Shown here: positions 45,129 to 56,503 of the stretch, piece after piece
How positions within the stretch are numbered: position 1 is the stretch's first letter
Layout: every line of letters begins with the position of its first letter
NCBI RefSeq assembly: GCF_000801105.2
Contig: NC_079516.1
Span: 32,012,790-32,076,789, forward strand
Origin: Raphanus sativus
Taxonomy: Eukaryota; Streptophyta; Magnoliopsida; Brassicales; Brassicaceae
DNA length: 64,000 bases
Direction: 5' to 3'
Program-made: the position numbers and the translations under genes
Notes under the pieces: generated by a model
The model's input: the letters and a program-made list of their open reading frames with translations, nothing else
Told to the model about the DNA's origin: nothing
Databases searched by the model: none

Positions 45129-46669
45129 ACTCCCCCAGACTTACCCTTTTGCTTGTCCTCAAGCAAAACCAACGGGTAGTGTCTCTTGAAGAGGTTTGAA
45201 AACAGTAGGGACTCACATGATTTTAAAACTCAGTCATCATCTCTCTAGTAGTGCAAACCAAATCATAGACATCCTAACCTTAGAAGCACATTATACCATA
45301 TCCTAGTATAGCAACCAAATTCACCTAATCAACAACCTAACAGATCTTGTCTGACAATCCCCTATACTAACCTCATTTCTTACAAATATAAAAGTGTAGG
45401 CTTTACCTTGGGAGTATCGATCACATGACACATGGATTCAACTCAAACAAGTTTCTGAACACACAGACAGTCTTCTCTGTTCTCTTTCTCCCCACTTCTC
45501 TCTTCTTTGAATCTCTTATTAGTTTCAATTTCAATGAACTTCGATGCTGATTTAAACCATCTATTTCATCTCATTGACATTGTTGCATTTGTAACTCATA
45601 CATTTTGAGAAAGTGTAGCGAATAATGGGGTCACATGTAATTTACCTATCCCTCGTTTTTACAATGTGTGATCATCCTTGAGATTTAGAATAATTGGATC
45701 GCAGGTAATTTACCTATCCCTCTGCCTCTCAAGAAATCATATCAATCTTATCTTTATAAACTTAGATCTTGAGATGCCGAAGAGAGAGAAGGAAGAAAAC
45801 CAGAAGCACACAGACTTTACCTTCCAGACTTGTAGGAGGATTTCGATCATATGTATACCAAGCCCCAAGACAAGCAAATCATGTCAAATTAGGTTGGAGG
45901 TCAGCTTTGGTTCATTCAAACATTCTCAGCAAGTGCAAACATAGTTGTCAGGTTGATTCACTTTAATATCTCTAGTACTTCTGCAGTCAGTAAATCTAAG
46001 ACTAGTCTAAAGAGTGGTTAGATGACAAGTAATAAATCGAATAAGATCATCATCCCCTTCTTGACTCAAAAAAACTTTTTTTTCTGAAAACATTTTAAAT
46101 AAGACTAATGAAGTAGATAATCTTTAGTAATACCCCCAGACTTAAATTACAGTGTCCCCAGTGTAAAACAGTCGGTGGTAAAGTGAAAATCATAAAGCAA
46201 TAGTACAAAATTTAACAAGTTAAACCGTTATACCTGATTGAAACCGTATCGATCGATGTATGTGAGTGCACGTCGATCGTGGCTGATGTGATGATGTCGA
46301 TCGATATCAACCTGGTCTCGTCGGTCGATGTTGATGGCAAACGTCTATTCGGATCTGTTTTTTTTTATACTAACTAAAACACAATATTAGTAGAACCTCC
46401 CTCAGACTTAAATAACATTGTCTCCAATGTTATACAGTCTAAGATTGGTGGAAAACTAAACTATAAGTACTAAATTTAACAAGGTTTCGCGAGTATACAT
46501 GCGATTGATGTGAGTATCGATCAACACAGTTAATTGGCGATCAATGCTGATGAAGCTTTGTCAAGTGACATCGGCCGGTTGTCGATTGATGATGGTGCAG
46601 AACTCATGAACCTTGGATCTTTTTTTCGGATGAACAGTGACTCTGCTACAGTAGCGTTGCTACAGTGAT
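45129..46669 (-). other. Athila-like 3' UTR, minus strand, copy A
   Basis: Reverse-complement counterpart of 16960-18057: CTTGAGGACAAGCAAAAGGG (45148-45167 region), GATCATCC/TTGAGATTTAGAAT blocks and CCCCAGACTTAAATTACAGT (46135). Short frames at 45678-45966 are not convincing genes. TCGATCGAT motifs cluster at 46245-46330. The stretch is cut at 46669 by the duplication junction. Confidence 0.7.
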
Positions 46670-46801
46670 AAATCCCTAAACCTAACAAGATAAATTACTC
46701 AGACATGGAAACAATAACAGAAATCATAGTCTGAATAATATAATAGAATATAAATCACTTATATACCATGGGTAAAATCGGATCAAATTCATGGTATATC
46801 A

Positions 46802-48105
46802 AAACATTTGCACCAGTGGCCAGATTGGAATCCATCAGATTGTTCATTGGAATGGAGGGCATCATGAATTTCACCGTGTTTCAAGTGGACGTCAAAAGTG
46901 CATTATTGAATGGGATGCTTGAAAAGGAAGTCTTTTTGCATCAACAAAAAGGGTTTAAAGATGCAACCAATCATGAGTATGTCTACAAACTTAACAAAGC
47001 TCTATATGGCCTGAAGCAGGCACCTCGAACCTGGTATGAAAGATTGACAAGCTTCCTGCTTAATAAGGGATACATCAGAGGAAGTGTGGATATGACGCTT
47101 TTCGTGCTAAGGCATGAAACAGAAATGTTAGTAGTGCAGATCTACATGGATGACATCATCCTTGGAGGAACATCCAAACATCTGGTGGATGCCTTCATTC
47201 AAGATATGACTTATGAGTTTGTAATGAGCATGGTGTGAGAGCTAAAGTACTATCTGGGATTGCAGATACAATAGACGAAAGAATGGGTGTTTATATCACA
47301 AAGCACCTATGAAAAGCTCTACTAAAAATATTTCAACTTGACCACTGCAAGGAGGCAAGAACACCGATGAGTTGCACCAATAAGATCTGCAAGGATGAAG
47401 ATGGTGAACCAGTTTACACAAAGGTGTATAGAGAAATGATTGGTAGCCTGCTATATCTCACAGCTAGCCGACCTGATCTAAATCTGAGTGTGGGGATATG
47501 TGCTAGATATCAAGCGAAACCAAGGAAGTCTTATCTTGAGGCAAATAAGCAAATCATTCGGTACGTCAAAGGCACCGCCAACCTTGGGATTTACTACTCA
47601 AAAGAGTCAAATGGAAACCTTGTTCGATACTGTGATGCAAATTGGGCCGGAAGTGTAAATGATCGGAAAAGCACCAGTGGAGGATGTTTCTTTCTCGGGA
47701 ACAGTCTGGTGGCATGGCTAAGTAAGAAGCAGAATTATGTGTCATTATCTACAACAGAGGCAGAGTATATTGCTATTGGAAGTTGCTACATGCAGCTGAT
47801 GTGGACCAAGGAAATGTCTGCTGACTACGGAATAGACACTGGATCATTTCTGGTCTACCGTGACAACTAGAGTGCTATTATATCAAAGAATCCATTGCAA
47901 CACTCGTGGACCAAGAACATTGACATACGACATCACTTCATCAGGGAACTAGTAGATGAACAGCAGGTAGTGATTGAACACGTTGTCACGGAATTACAAC
48001 TAGATGATCTTTACACTAAACAACTTGATCTTAACCATTATGTTACTCTTCAAAACTCCGTTGGGGTTTTTGAAACGTAACAAGTTTGTCTGAGTGTACA
48101 GGGGG
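46802..48105 (+). pseudogene. Copia RT and RNase H, copy B
   Basis: Duplicate of 41670-42973 with all the same stops. One difference lies in RNase H: Gln in copy A (CAG) is Arg in copy B (CGG) at the VNDQKST/VNDRKST site. Without a gag, protease or integrase upstream of it, this copy is only a passenger of the duplication. Confidence 0.85.
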
Positions 48106-48834
48106 TGACAGAAGGGCTGATGCAGATGCGTCTTGAGTTCAGATTTTGTCTTCCATCAGAAGCGAGTAGTGGAAAAAGCTGCCAAATATGCCGTCACGAT
48201 CTCAAAAGGTACATGTTTCGCATCGAGAGGGCAACAAAGAAAAAGGGGAAGAAGATGTTCCTTGTATCATGACATCAAAAAGGGAGTAAAAGAATACTCT
48301 TGGCACAAGAATCTTCTGGTATCCTAACATCAAAAACGGGTACACGGAAGAGCAACAAAAGAGAAAAAGAAGAAGAAAGAAGTATCATTCAACCCCCAAG
48401 CCCTTTCATGACGAATAAAGATTGAAAACTGAGTCAGGACATGATGAAGGCATATTTGTGTGAAAGCTCGACATGAAAAAAGTCTGATGACCAGATGATG
48501 ATCTAGTAGAGCAAAATGGTGCAACTATGGAAGAAACTATGTCAACTTCTAGATCATGCGATGAACAATTGTCAAATGGGAAAAGGTAGAAATATAAATT
48601 GTCTCGTGCTTAAATAAATATTTAATATGTGTGACACGTGTTACCTTATTGCTTGTGTGTTGTGAGTACTAACATTTTCTATTGTCTAAGTGATTGTGTC
48701 AGCATTGGTCTTTGAGAAAAGCTATTAATTTATGTCATCAAGTGTCATAGTAGAACAAGAAAGTTTCGACCAATCAAGACATGAGTAGACAAGACTCACC
48801 GGCATAGAGAAAAGGAAAGAGAGATCGCGTGGGA
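48106..48834 (+). repeat. Copia 3' LTR part, copy B
   Basis: Duplicate of 42974-43702: probable start of the copia 3' LTR (TGACAGAAGGGC) cut by the Athila LTR at 48835. Short open frames inside are not supported as genes. Confidence 0.4.
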
Positions 48835-50260
48835 TGATAGAACTCAAATTACCTTAAGGAGTGATTTATACTCTCTCAAATAAGAGATCGAGTTGTAGTA
48901 CTTAGGGATCGAATTCACAGGGAGCTAGGGCACACACTAGATCTAATAGTTGTATGATTAAACTAGGCTAATAGTTTGTAAGATAGTAAATATAAATAAT
49001 GTAGTAAATAAAGCAGTAAACAAGTTGAACAAGACAATTATTCAACTTGGCAGAGAGTTGTTTGATGGAAGGATGGTTTGCTAGATCTAGGGTTTCTATT
49101 CAGGAAGTCAGGATTATAATGATATAGAGACTAAAACATGATATTATAGAACTCAACTTATAAGAATAACCGATCAACTCTCGTTGCCTAGGTTATCTAT
49201 TACTAGATCCAAGAACTCCAACTCTCGTTGTCAATTCTAGGAAAGCATCGATCGATGCCGGATTAGGCGTATCAATCGACAAGCTTTGTGTCGTACCGAT
49301 CGATGTTTCTATAGGAGAATCAATCGATACGATTCTATTAAGATTTTAATGCGGGTTGATAACGTGTTCACTAGGGTTGATAAATCAGCTCTCGCTTGTT
49401 TCTAGCAAGTCCTAGGTCAGAGAAGATATATCAGACAATAAATCTATAATCAAGTTCAGGGTAATTACTTCTAAACAAGCATTAATAACAATCTTCAAAG
49501 ATGAATATCACAACTTAGCAAATCTATATTTTGGGCTAATCCCACATAACCTATCTGAACCCTATACCTAACAGGTGGATCTATTTAGACATGACGTTTG
49601 TTACAGAAATCATAGATGAATAGATGAAATTGCAATAGAATAGATGTGAAAACCAAAGGAGTTCCAAGAGGACTCTGAAGGAGTTCCTCTCTTCTCTCAT
49701 AAACTAAAAACAATGAATAAAAGAAAACTTAGCCGTCCATAATGGTTTAGAAATCACATAAATAGGGTTTCTGGTCGTCCAAGGATATATTGGTAATTTG
49801 TGGTTGTTTCTGGACTTCAGTTGGTCATTAAACATACTCGTCCCGCATTCTGGCATCCAAATCTATCGATATGCAGTGTGCTGCATCGATCGATATGCAT
49901 TCCGCTTCTCGACAGCTTCCTCTCGCGAGGCAGACTAACCACCCTTCAGTAAAACGAGCATAATTTCTGCTACAGGATGCTGATTGACCTCAAACCGGTG
50001 GAATTAGAAAGCTAACACAAATCTCTATCTTGTGTCAAAAGATGGACGAAATCTAACGGTGGTAAGGTCTCCATCCATAGATAAATCCGACACATCTCTG
50101 CAGTTTTGCACCAAAAGGCTCCAAATGACACTAAAATCACCACTTTCCTCCAAAACGTCCATGTACCTGTAAATACTCTAAATAGACTATATATTATAGT
50201 AAATAGTATCTAAAACACTTATATATCATGGGTAAAATCGGGTCAAAATCATGGTTATCA
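48835..50260 (-). repeat. Athila-like 3' LTR, minus strand, copy B (1426 bp)
   Basis: Same ends as 43703-45128 (TGATAG...TTATCA) and same polypurine tract at 50261. This copy is still connected to a gag region further right (52862-53340), so it is the parental 3' LTR of that element. Confidence 0.9.
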
Positions 50261-52096
50261 ACTCCCCCAGACTTACCCTTTTGCTTGTCCTCAAGCAAAA
50301 CCAACGGGTAGTGTCTCTTGAAGAGGTTTGAAAACAGTAGGGACTCACATGATTTTAAAACTCAGTCATCATCTCTCTAGTAGTGCAAACCAAATCATAG
50401 ACATCCTAACCTTAGAAGCACATTATACCATATCCTAGTATAGCAACCAAATTCACCTAATCAACAACCTAACAGATCTTGTCTGACAATCCCCTATACT
50501 AACCTCATTTCTTACAAATATAAAAGTGTAGGCTTTACCTTGGGAGTATCGATCACATGACACATGGATTCAACTCAAACAAGTTTCTGAACACACAGAC
50601 AGTCTTCTCTGTTCTCTTTCTCCCCTCTTCTCTCTTCTTTGAATCTCTTATTAGTTTCAATTTCAATGAACTTCGATGCTGATTTAAACCATCTATTTCA
50701 TCTCATTGACATTGTTGCATTTGTAACTCATACATTTTGAGAAAGTGTAGCGAATAATGGGGTCACATGTAATTTACCTATCCCTCGTTTTTACAATGTG
50801 TGATCATCCTTGAGATTTAGAATAATTGGATCGCAGGTAATTTACCTATCCCTCTGCCTCTCAAGAAATCATATCAATCTTATCTTTATAAACTTAGATC
50901 TTGAGATGCCGAAGAGAGAGAAGGAAGAAAACCAGAAGCACACAGACTTTACCTTCCAGACTTGTAGGAGGATTTCGATCATATGTATACCAAGCCCCAA
51001 GACAAGCAAATCATGTCAAATTAGGTTGGAGGTCAGCTTTGGTTCATTCAAACATTCTCAGCAAGTGCAAACATAGTTGTCAGGTTGATTCACTTTAATA
51101 TCTCTAGTACTTCTGCAGTCAGTAAATCTAAGACTAGTCTAAAGAGTGGTTAGATGACAAGTAATAAATCGAATAAGATCATCATCCCCTTCTTGACTCA
51201 AAAAAACTTTTTTTTCTGAAAACATTTTAAATAAGACTAATGAAGTAGATAATCTTTAGTAATACCCCCAGACTTAAATTACAGTGTCCCCAGTGTAAAA
51301 CAGTCGGTGGTAAAGTGAAAATCATAAAGCAATAGTACAAAATTTAACAAGTTAAACCGTTATACCTGATTGAAACCGTATCGATCGATGTATGTGAGTG
51401 CACGTCGATCGTGGCTGATGTGATGATGTCGATCGATATCAACCTGGTCTCGTCGGTCGATGTTGATGGCAAACGTCTATTCGGATCTGTTTTTTTTTAT
51501 ACTAACTAAAACACAATATTAGTAGAACCTCCCTCAGACTTAAATAACATTGTCTCCAATGTTATACAGTCTAAGATTGGTGGAAAACTAAACTATAAGT
51601 ACTAAATTTAACAAGGTTTCGCGAGTATACATGCGATTGATGTGAGTATCGATCAACACAGTTAATTGGCGATCAATGCTGATGAAGCTTTGTCAAGTGA
51701 CATCGGCCGGTTGTCGATTGATGATGGTGCAGAACTCATGAACCTTGGATCTTTTTTTCGGATGAACAGTGACTCTGCTACAGTAGCGTTGCTACAGTGA
51801 TTATGCTACAGTACCTACTACAGTGTCGATCGATTTGCTTGCTACAGTATCAATTGATGTCCTCGCTACAGTGTCGCTCGGCACTGTTGCTACAGTGCTG
51901 TTCGCACTGTTCAACTTTTTTTTTTAACCTGCCATAATTAAAAACAAAAATCAGTAATATAAGAAAATAAAATCAAATTTAAAACAAACTTAACAGTGGG
52001 TTGCCTCCCACTCAGCGTTTATTTTTAGTCATTAGCTTGACTTCTGGAGATCTGATTTAGTCCGGATGAGAATGAGAACATGCTCCAAAACAAGTC
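50261..52096 (-). other. Athila-like 3' UTR, minus strand, with CTACAGT minisatellite
   Basis: Copy B of the 3' UTR up to 51801, then unique sequence. 51772-51912 repeats GCTACAGT/GTTGCTACAGTG about ten times, some units fused to TCGATCGAT. CCACTCAGCGTTTATTTTTA near 52010 is the counterpart of the AAGCGCTGAGTGGGAGGCAA block near 16720 in the plus-strand element, which shows the same element family. Confidence 0.65.
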
Positions 52097-52819
52097 TCAA
52101 TGTCCACTCTTTGAAGCTTTATCATTCTTGGTGAAAGCATCCTCCATAGACTCTTCTCCTTTGTCTATCATCTCAGCAATAAAGAGTGCTCGAAGCTTTG
52201 CAAACGGCTGTGAGAAGCTTCTGCTGCGCACTCTTGATTTCCTAACACCATCTGAGAAGTGAAGAATCAATGATAATTGAGAACCTCCCTTGGTCCTTTT
52301 CCTTTTCTTCCAATTCCTTATCTTCTTTCCCCTAGACTTGTCTGATTCTGTCTCTACGTGCTGATAAACCATAGGGGTGTCGATCGACACACAGGAAGCT
52401 GTATCGATCGATGATGTCGGGTTGGTGTCTTTCGACACTGCCACTGATGGCCCTTGCTCGATGTCACTGGTAAGTATCAACCCTCTTTGAGAAGCTACTA
52501 CATGCTGATGATCATCAAATACTACATTGTAGGAACCTAGCTGCGTACCTCTATCTGGCGGGATAGGAAATTCAACTTCAAATACTGTGCATGGAACCAC
52601 AATTTTAATAGGATCATGTATCCTCTTCACTCTTTTGCAAATCCATGTAGCTTCTTCTAAGGCAGGATAAAAACTTGGTAAATCAGTGCTCTTCTGTGTC
52701 GAGTCTACAATGTCCTGAGGACTACTCGATTTTTTAGGTATTTCGAGTGGTGTCGATCGATGATAAAAGTCTGTGTCGATCGAGTCTGAGGTGCTAGTGT
52801 CGATCGATGTGGAGGTCAT
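52097..52819 (-). pseudogene. SID-rich protein of minus-strand Athila-like element (240 codons)
   Basis: ATG at 52819; open to TGA at 52097. It begins MTSTSIDTSTSDSIDTDFYH with repeated SID encoded by TCGATCGAC, then EATWICKRVKRIHDPIKIVV, a Lys/Arg-rich KKRKRTKGGSQ segment and SQPFAKLRALFIAEMIDK. The frame is separated from gag upstream by one TAA at about 52862. No RT or integrase exists between here and the LTR at 50260, although about 5 kb of pol would be expected in an Athila element. Function unknown. Confidence 0.6.
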
Positions 52820-52861
52820 GGGGTCGATCGATGTTGAGCTTGTGTCACTAATATCGACTTC

Positions 52862-53340
52862 TTATACTCTGGTCAGCTCTTCAGGGCCAGTCTGTTCGTC
52901 ATCCTTTATCATATATTCCAGTATAGATCTCATCTCAATATCTAGATTTGCTGCAGCATCGTAGAGAAATTTGTTGAGGAAGGCGTTCGCAATGTCATGC
53001 CAGGTTGCGAGAGATCCTGGTGCTAGCTTCTTGAACCAATATGCTGCCTCTCCAGCAAGAGTGTATTGGAAGAGTTTGCAGAAGTGGTTGTCTTCAAGGA
53101 CTTCATCGAAGATAAACGAGACCAATTCCTCAACCATGTTGATATGATCCATCGGTTTCTCGTGAGGAAAGCCATGAAAGGGACGATGTTCCATAAGAGT
53201 GACATATATAGGTTTCAGCTCAAATTCATCCCTCTCAACAGCAACAGTACCATCAGGGATTGCAGCCCCATATGTATAAATCAACTGTCTCTCACTGTTG
53301 CGAGCTTGACCTTCTTTGTCTTGAACATCCCATTCTCATC
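52862..53340 (-). pseudogene. Retrotransposon gag (PF03732-like) of Athila-like element
   Basis: The minus-strand frame is open from about 53340 (no ATG at its start). It reads LIYTYGAAIPDGTVAVERDE, KPMDHINMVEELVSFIFDEV, NHFCKLFQYTLAGEAAYWFK and KLAPGSLATWHDIANAFLNK, the core of the Ty3 gag domain (LAGEA.YW, PGS...W..I..AFL.KF). It then degenerates (IEMRSILEYMIKDDEQTGPE) and stops at TAA 52862. The end of the domain and the zinc knuckle are missing, so gag is C-terminally deleted. Confidence 0.8.
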
Positions 53341-53423
53341 GAAGCTCAATATGAGTACTTCAACTTTCTCTATCTCCATGCAAGTGGTGTCAGTCGACCC
53401 TTGATGAACAAAATTTTTGGCGT

Positions 53424-53741
53424 CTGGTGAACAGTGTCCGGATGAACAGTACATCGATGAATAGTATCGCGATGAACAGTACCTCGATGAACATGGTCAC
53501 GATGAACAGTGTCAATCGATTTCAGATGAACATTGTCGATCGATTTTGGATGAACAGTGTCGATCGATATGGGATGAACAGTGTCCGGATGAACAGTGTT
53601 TTGGTGAACAGAGACGCGATGAACAATATTTCAGTGAACAGTGCCGAAGTGAACAGTATCGATCGATGACGGATGAATAGTGTCGATCGATTCAGGATGA
53701 ACAGTGTCGATCGATGCGGGATGAACAGTACTCGGATGAAC
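53424..53741. repeat. GATGAACAGTGTCGATCGAT minisatellite
   Basis: About 15 units of 14-35 bp, each with GATGAACAGT or GTGAACAGT, many extended by GTCGATCGAT. On the minus strand it can be read as SIDTVHP repeats. It ends abruptly at 53741 where the LTR-like TGTTGG begins, so the Athila-like element appears cut there by the next element. Confidence 0.8.
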
Positions 53742-54730
53742 TGTTGGAGGAAAATAATCCATGAGGAGATTTCCCAAGTTTCCGGCTTCCGGGGTCCGAC
53801 CCCTGTCAGGGTCCGACCCTGCCCCAGGTTCAAGGTTTTGGGCCAGATAATTAATCATGCCTATGAGTAAAAAGGAAAACTTCAAGATAAAGGTAAATCC
53901 ATATTTATCATAATATGGTCGAATCTCCTTAAATCCAAGAGAAGAAAGATGAAGTATTCCAATACATGGAGCCATCTTTAACGAAAATAGAAATATTCTA
54001 TTATCTAAGGATAAAATGAATATTTCCAAATCCTAAAGAGGAGGCACGACTTCTACTATAAATAAAGGGTTCATAAACCCTAAAGAGGAGGTGAACAGGT
54101 TCATCCACAGAGATCACAAGTTCTACAGCCGCCAAGTTAATATTTCACACCTAGAAGACCTTCCACTTGGATTCGCCTATGATAGGTTGATCCCGACGAT
54201 ATCTATGAGCTAGATAAGGCTCTATACTCATTGATGCACGTCCACAGTAGAGGCAGACGTCCATCTACAGAAGATATAAACCCCATAGTCAATTCGACGG
54301 CTACCAAGGCATGAATTGACCTAAAAGACTATCTCCACCGACATGCCTATGGAGGACAAATCCACGCGATCATCACCAACAAGATGACGTCCCTGTTCAT
54401 GGCAGCACGTCTATAACTCCATATATTGGCTCAGGCTATAATCTCCAGCTCATCGGCAGGGACACTCCATGCTCCATGAAGCATATCGAAGCTCCATGAA
54501 GCATATCCAAGCTCCATGCTCACTGCAGCATCCCAACGATCCCGTCATCTATTCCGACCATGCGTCCTCTACAATAGATGACTCCTATCAACTATAAGGC
54601 CACGTGCCTATCAGGCTACGTGCCTCCATCAGGCTCCGCGCCTCCACAAGGCCACGTGCCTATAAGGCTCCACGCCTCTACAAGGCTCCGCGCTTCCATC
54701 AGGCTACGCGCCTCCATTATATGAACTACG
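53742..54730 (+). repeat. LTR-like segment 1 of Ty3/Tat-like element
   Basis: Begins TGTTGGAGGAAAATAATCCA, similar to the start of segment 2 (TGTTGGGAAAAAATATCCAG), and both continue with CCGG-rich GGTCCGACCC words. It has its own TATA-like ACTATAAATAAAGGG near 54057. 54465-54525 repeats GCTCCATGAAGCATATC. It could be the left part of one long LTR ending at 55167 or a separate, related LTR into which segment 2 inserted. Confidence 0.5.
54590..54726. repeat. CAAGGCTCCGCGCCTC-type minisatellite
   Basis: Eight or so units of 16-19 bp: AGGC(C/T)(A/C)CG(T/C)GCCT followed by CCAT, CTAT or CTACA. Each unit contains a small AGGC...GCCT palindrome. It lies within the LTR-like segment and is non-coding. 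Confidence 0.75.
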
Positions 54731-55167
54731 TGTTGGGAAAAAATATCCAGACATAAGTTTTCTCCAACTTCCGGATAGGTCCTCGATTTCCGGACCCTTG
54801 CTCAAGAAGAAACCAGAGACCGACCCCTGCCTTAGGTCCGACCCCCAAGATCGGACCGACCCCTTAGAGTTTTAAATAGAAGTTTTCCACCTAAGGGGAA
54901 ACTTCCATTTTTTCGATTATGGAAGAGTTTTATTACTTGAAGCCGACATCTACAACTATAAAAGGGGAGCCCAAACCCTAGAATAAGGGATCAACTTTCG
55001 GAGGCTTAGAGATTAGAGTTTAGGCGACTAGAACTAGGGTTTATATACCAATAAGTTATAGTCCCGATCATTATACTCAATAACATCTCTTTGCCCTTGA
55101 TTTCTTACTCTGTTATACAAATTCTCTAGTGTTCCGTAGCACTTAAACGATCATACACTCAATAACA
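54731..55167 (+). repeat. 5' LTR (segment 2) of Ty3/Tat-like element
   Basis: TGTTGGG...CTCAATAACA with TGTT/AACA inverted ends (437 bp). It has a TATA box, ACAACTATAAAAGGGGAGCC near 54955, and ends directly before a primer-site-like TTTTGGCGCTAGAGGGAGGG. No 3' LTR is inside the window to confirm the limits; the element continues past 64000. Confidence 0.65.
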
Positions 55168-55170
55168 TTT

Positions 55171-55190
55171 TGGCGCTAGAGGGAGGGGAG
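55171..55190 (+). other. Primer-binding-site-like sequence
   Basis: TGGCGCTAGAGGGAGGGGAG follows the LTR by 3 bases. TGGCGC(C/T)... sequences at this place act as tRNA primer sites in plant Ty3 elements. The tRNA was not identified. Confidence 0.55.
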
Positions 55191-55208
55191 TGATCCAACT
55201 ACGTGACG

Positions 55209-56492
55209 ATGACACTAGAGGACGATACTAACCAAACAGAGATGACTCCGAGAGAGATCGAGCTCCTCAACAAGCTCGAGTTTCTTCAGAGTCAGGTTAC
55301 TGATCTTCACAAAGCTCAGGAGACAACACCCAGAGGTCCCGAACTTCTCCTCGAAGTTCAAACCCTAAAAGACCAACTTGGAGAACACTCCAAGCAACTA
55401 CAGCAAAGCGCCGAGAAGCTAGACGCCATATAGGCGGAGAATCTTGTCCTCCGACAAGAGAACCATATCCTCGGTGAAACTAGCAACAAGCGAAAACGGT
55501 TCCGGACTAAGGTCCGACCCATGGCTTTGCTTTACACCCCACGCGATAGTGAAGAGGCACCTCGTCGACCCGCCTCCACCAAAGACGAACCCGAAAGCCG
55601 AGAAGCTGCAAACAATGGGACCCGAGTACAAGTGGATAGCGATTCCGACACGGAGGACGAAGGGTACTCACCCGATGATCCTGGGATCTCAGATCCGGCT
55701 CTAGCAGCCTATTTAGAAAGGGTGGTCTCCGAAAGGTTCAGCACCATTCAATCTATGGTAGAAAGGCTCCCAGGGGTAGCTCCTCCTATTCGAAGGAGTA
55801 ATCAGGGGTCCTATTCCGATACACCTTTCGTGGAAGAGATCGCTTAAGTGGAGATGCCACGAAAGTTCTCTTTCCCGAGCATAAAGATGTATGAAGGTAC
55901 GGGGGATCCTGACAATCATATCGCCAGTACAAGCAACGTATGCTAGTAGTAGCAATCCCTCGGGATGCACGGGAAGCTACCATGTGCAAAGGATCCGGAT
56001 CAACCTTGACCGGCCCTGCCCTCCAGTGGTATATCAACCTGCCTACCAAGTCCATCAAATCCTTTGCAGACCGTAGCGATAAGTTCGTAGAGCAGTTCGC
56101 CAGCAGCCGCGACCTAGAGAAAAACTCGAATGATCTCTATGAGATCCTCCAGCATAGGAATGAGCCCCTTCGTTCCTACATAGCGCGCTTCAACCAAGCG
56201 AAAGTGGCTATCCCTGAGTGCAACGCTGATACGGCTATCTCAGCCTTTAAGTGGGGTCTACTTCCGGAAGGAGATCTCTACAAGGAGCTGATCAAATATA
56301 AGTGCAGGATTATGGAAGACGTATTGTCTCGTGCTTGGGCTCAAGTAAGGTGGGAAGAAGACGTTGCTAGTAGGGCTAAAGCCGGTCCGAAGTACGATCA
56401 GAAGTCATCAAAGCCTACTAAGAATGACCGCGATGAGCCCTCTCACCCCAAGTCCGCTAGGGAGACTAGTAACCCGAGCAGGGGCAGGTACT
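55209..56492 (+). pseudogene. Tat-like gag, broken by stops
   Basis: First ATG at 55209 (an upstream GTG at 55203 is in frame). A coiled-coil N-terminus (IELLNKLEFLQSQVTDLHKA) stops at TAG 55431-55433. Acidic region DSDTEDEGYSPDDPGISDPA; stop at TAA about 55845; a one-base deletion near 55924. Then the gag core: GSGSTLTGPALQWYINLPTK, FADRSDKFVEQFASSRDLEK and LRSYIARFNQAKVAIPECNA (PF03732-like), ending at TAA 56492. The stop sites fit single base changes in an originally continuous frame (CAG to TAG, CAA to TAA types). Confidence 0.85.
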
Positions 56493-56503
56493 AACATCAA
56501 CCT

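Larger units (their letters stand above)
40952..46669. repeat. Tandem duplication 2, copy A
   Basis: Covers the right half of the solo LTR, copia RT/RNase H and the Athila 3' LTR with its 3' UTR. It recurs at 46670-51801, with an offset of 5132 from the RT onward. I found only three base differences over about 5 kb (42533 A/47665 G, 44209 G/49341 A, 45498 A/50630 T). The junction lies after GTTGCTACAGTGAT (46669), where copy B continues into TATGCTACAGTACC instead. Confidence 0.95.
46670..51801. repeat. Tandem duplication 2, copy B (586 bp shorter)
   Basis: Second copy. It begins with AAATCCCTAAACCTAACAAG of the solo LTR (40952) but then jumps from the equivalent of 41038 to 41625, losing 586 bases at a CA microhomology (AAATCA/AACACTTATA). 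The rest is collinear with copy A. 46670-46801 is therefore only a stub of the solo LTR. Confidence 0.95.

Noticed and set aside
45678..45966. Two overlapping plus-strand frames
   Set aside because: They lie antisense in the Athila 3' UTR, with counterparts in the plus-strand element that are not open.
53424..53741. CRISPR-like array
   Set aside because: Units vary in length and have no unique spacers; it is a minisatellite in a plant retroelement.
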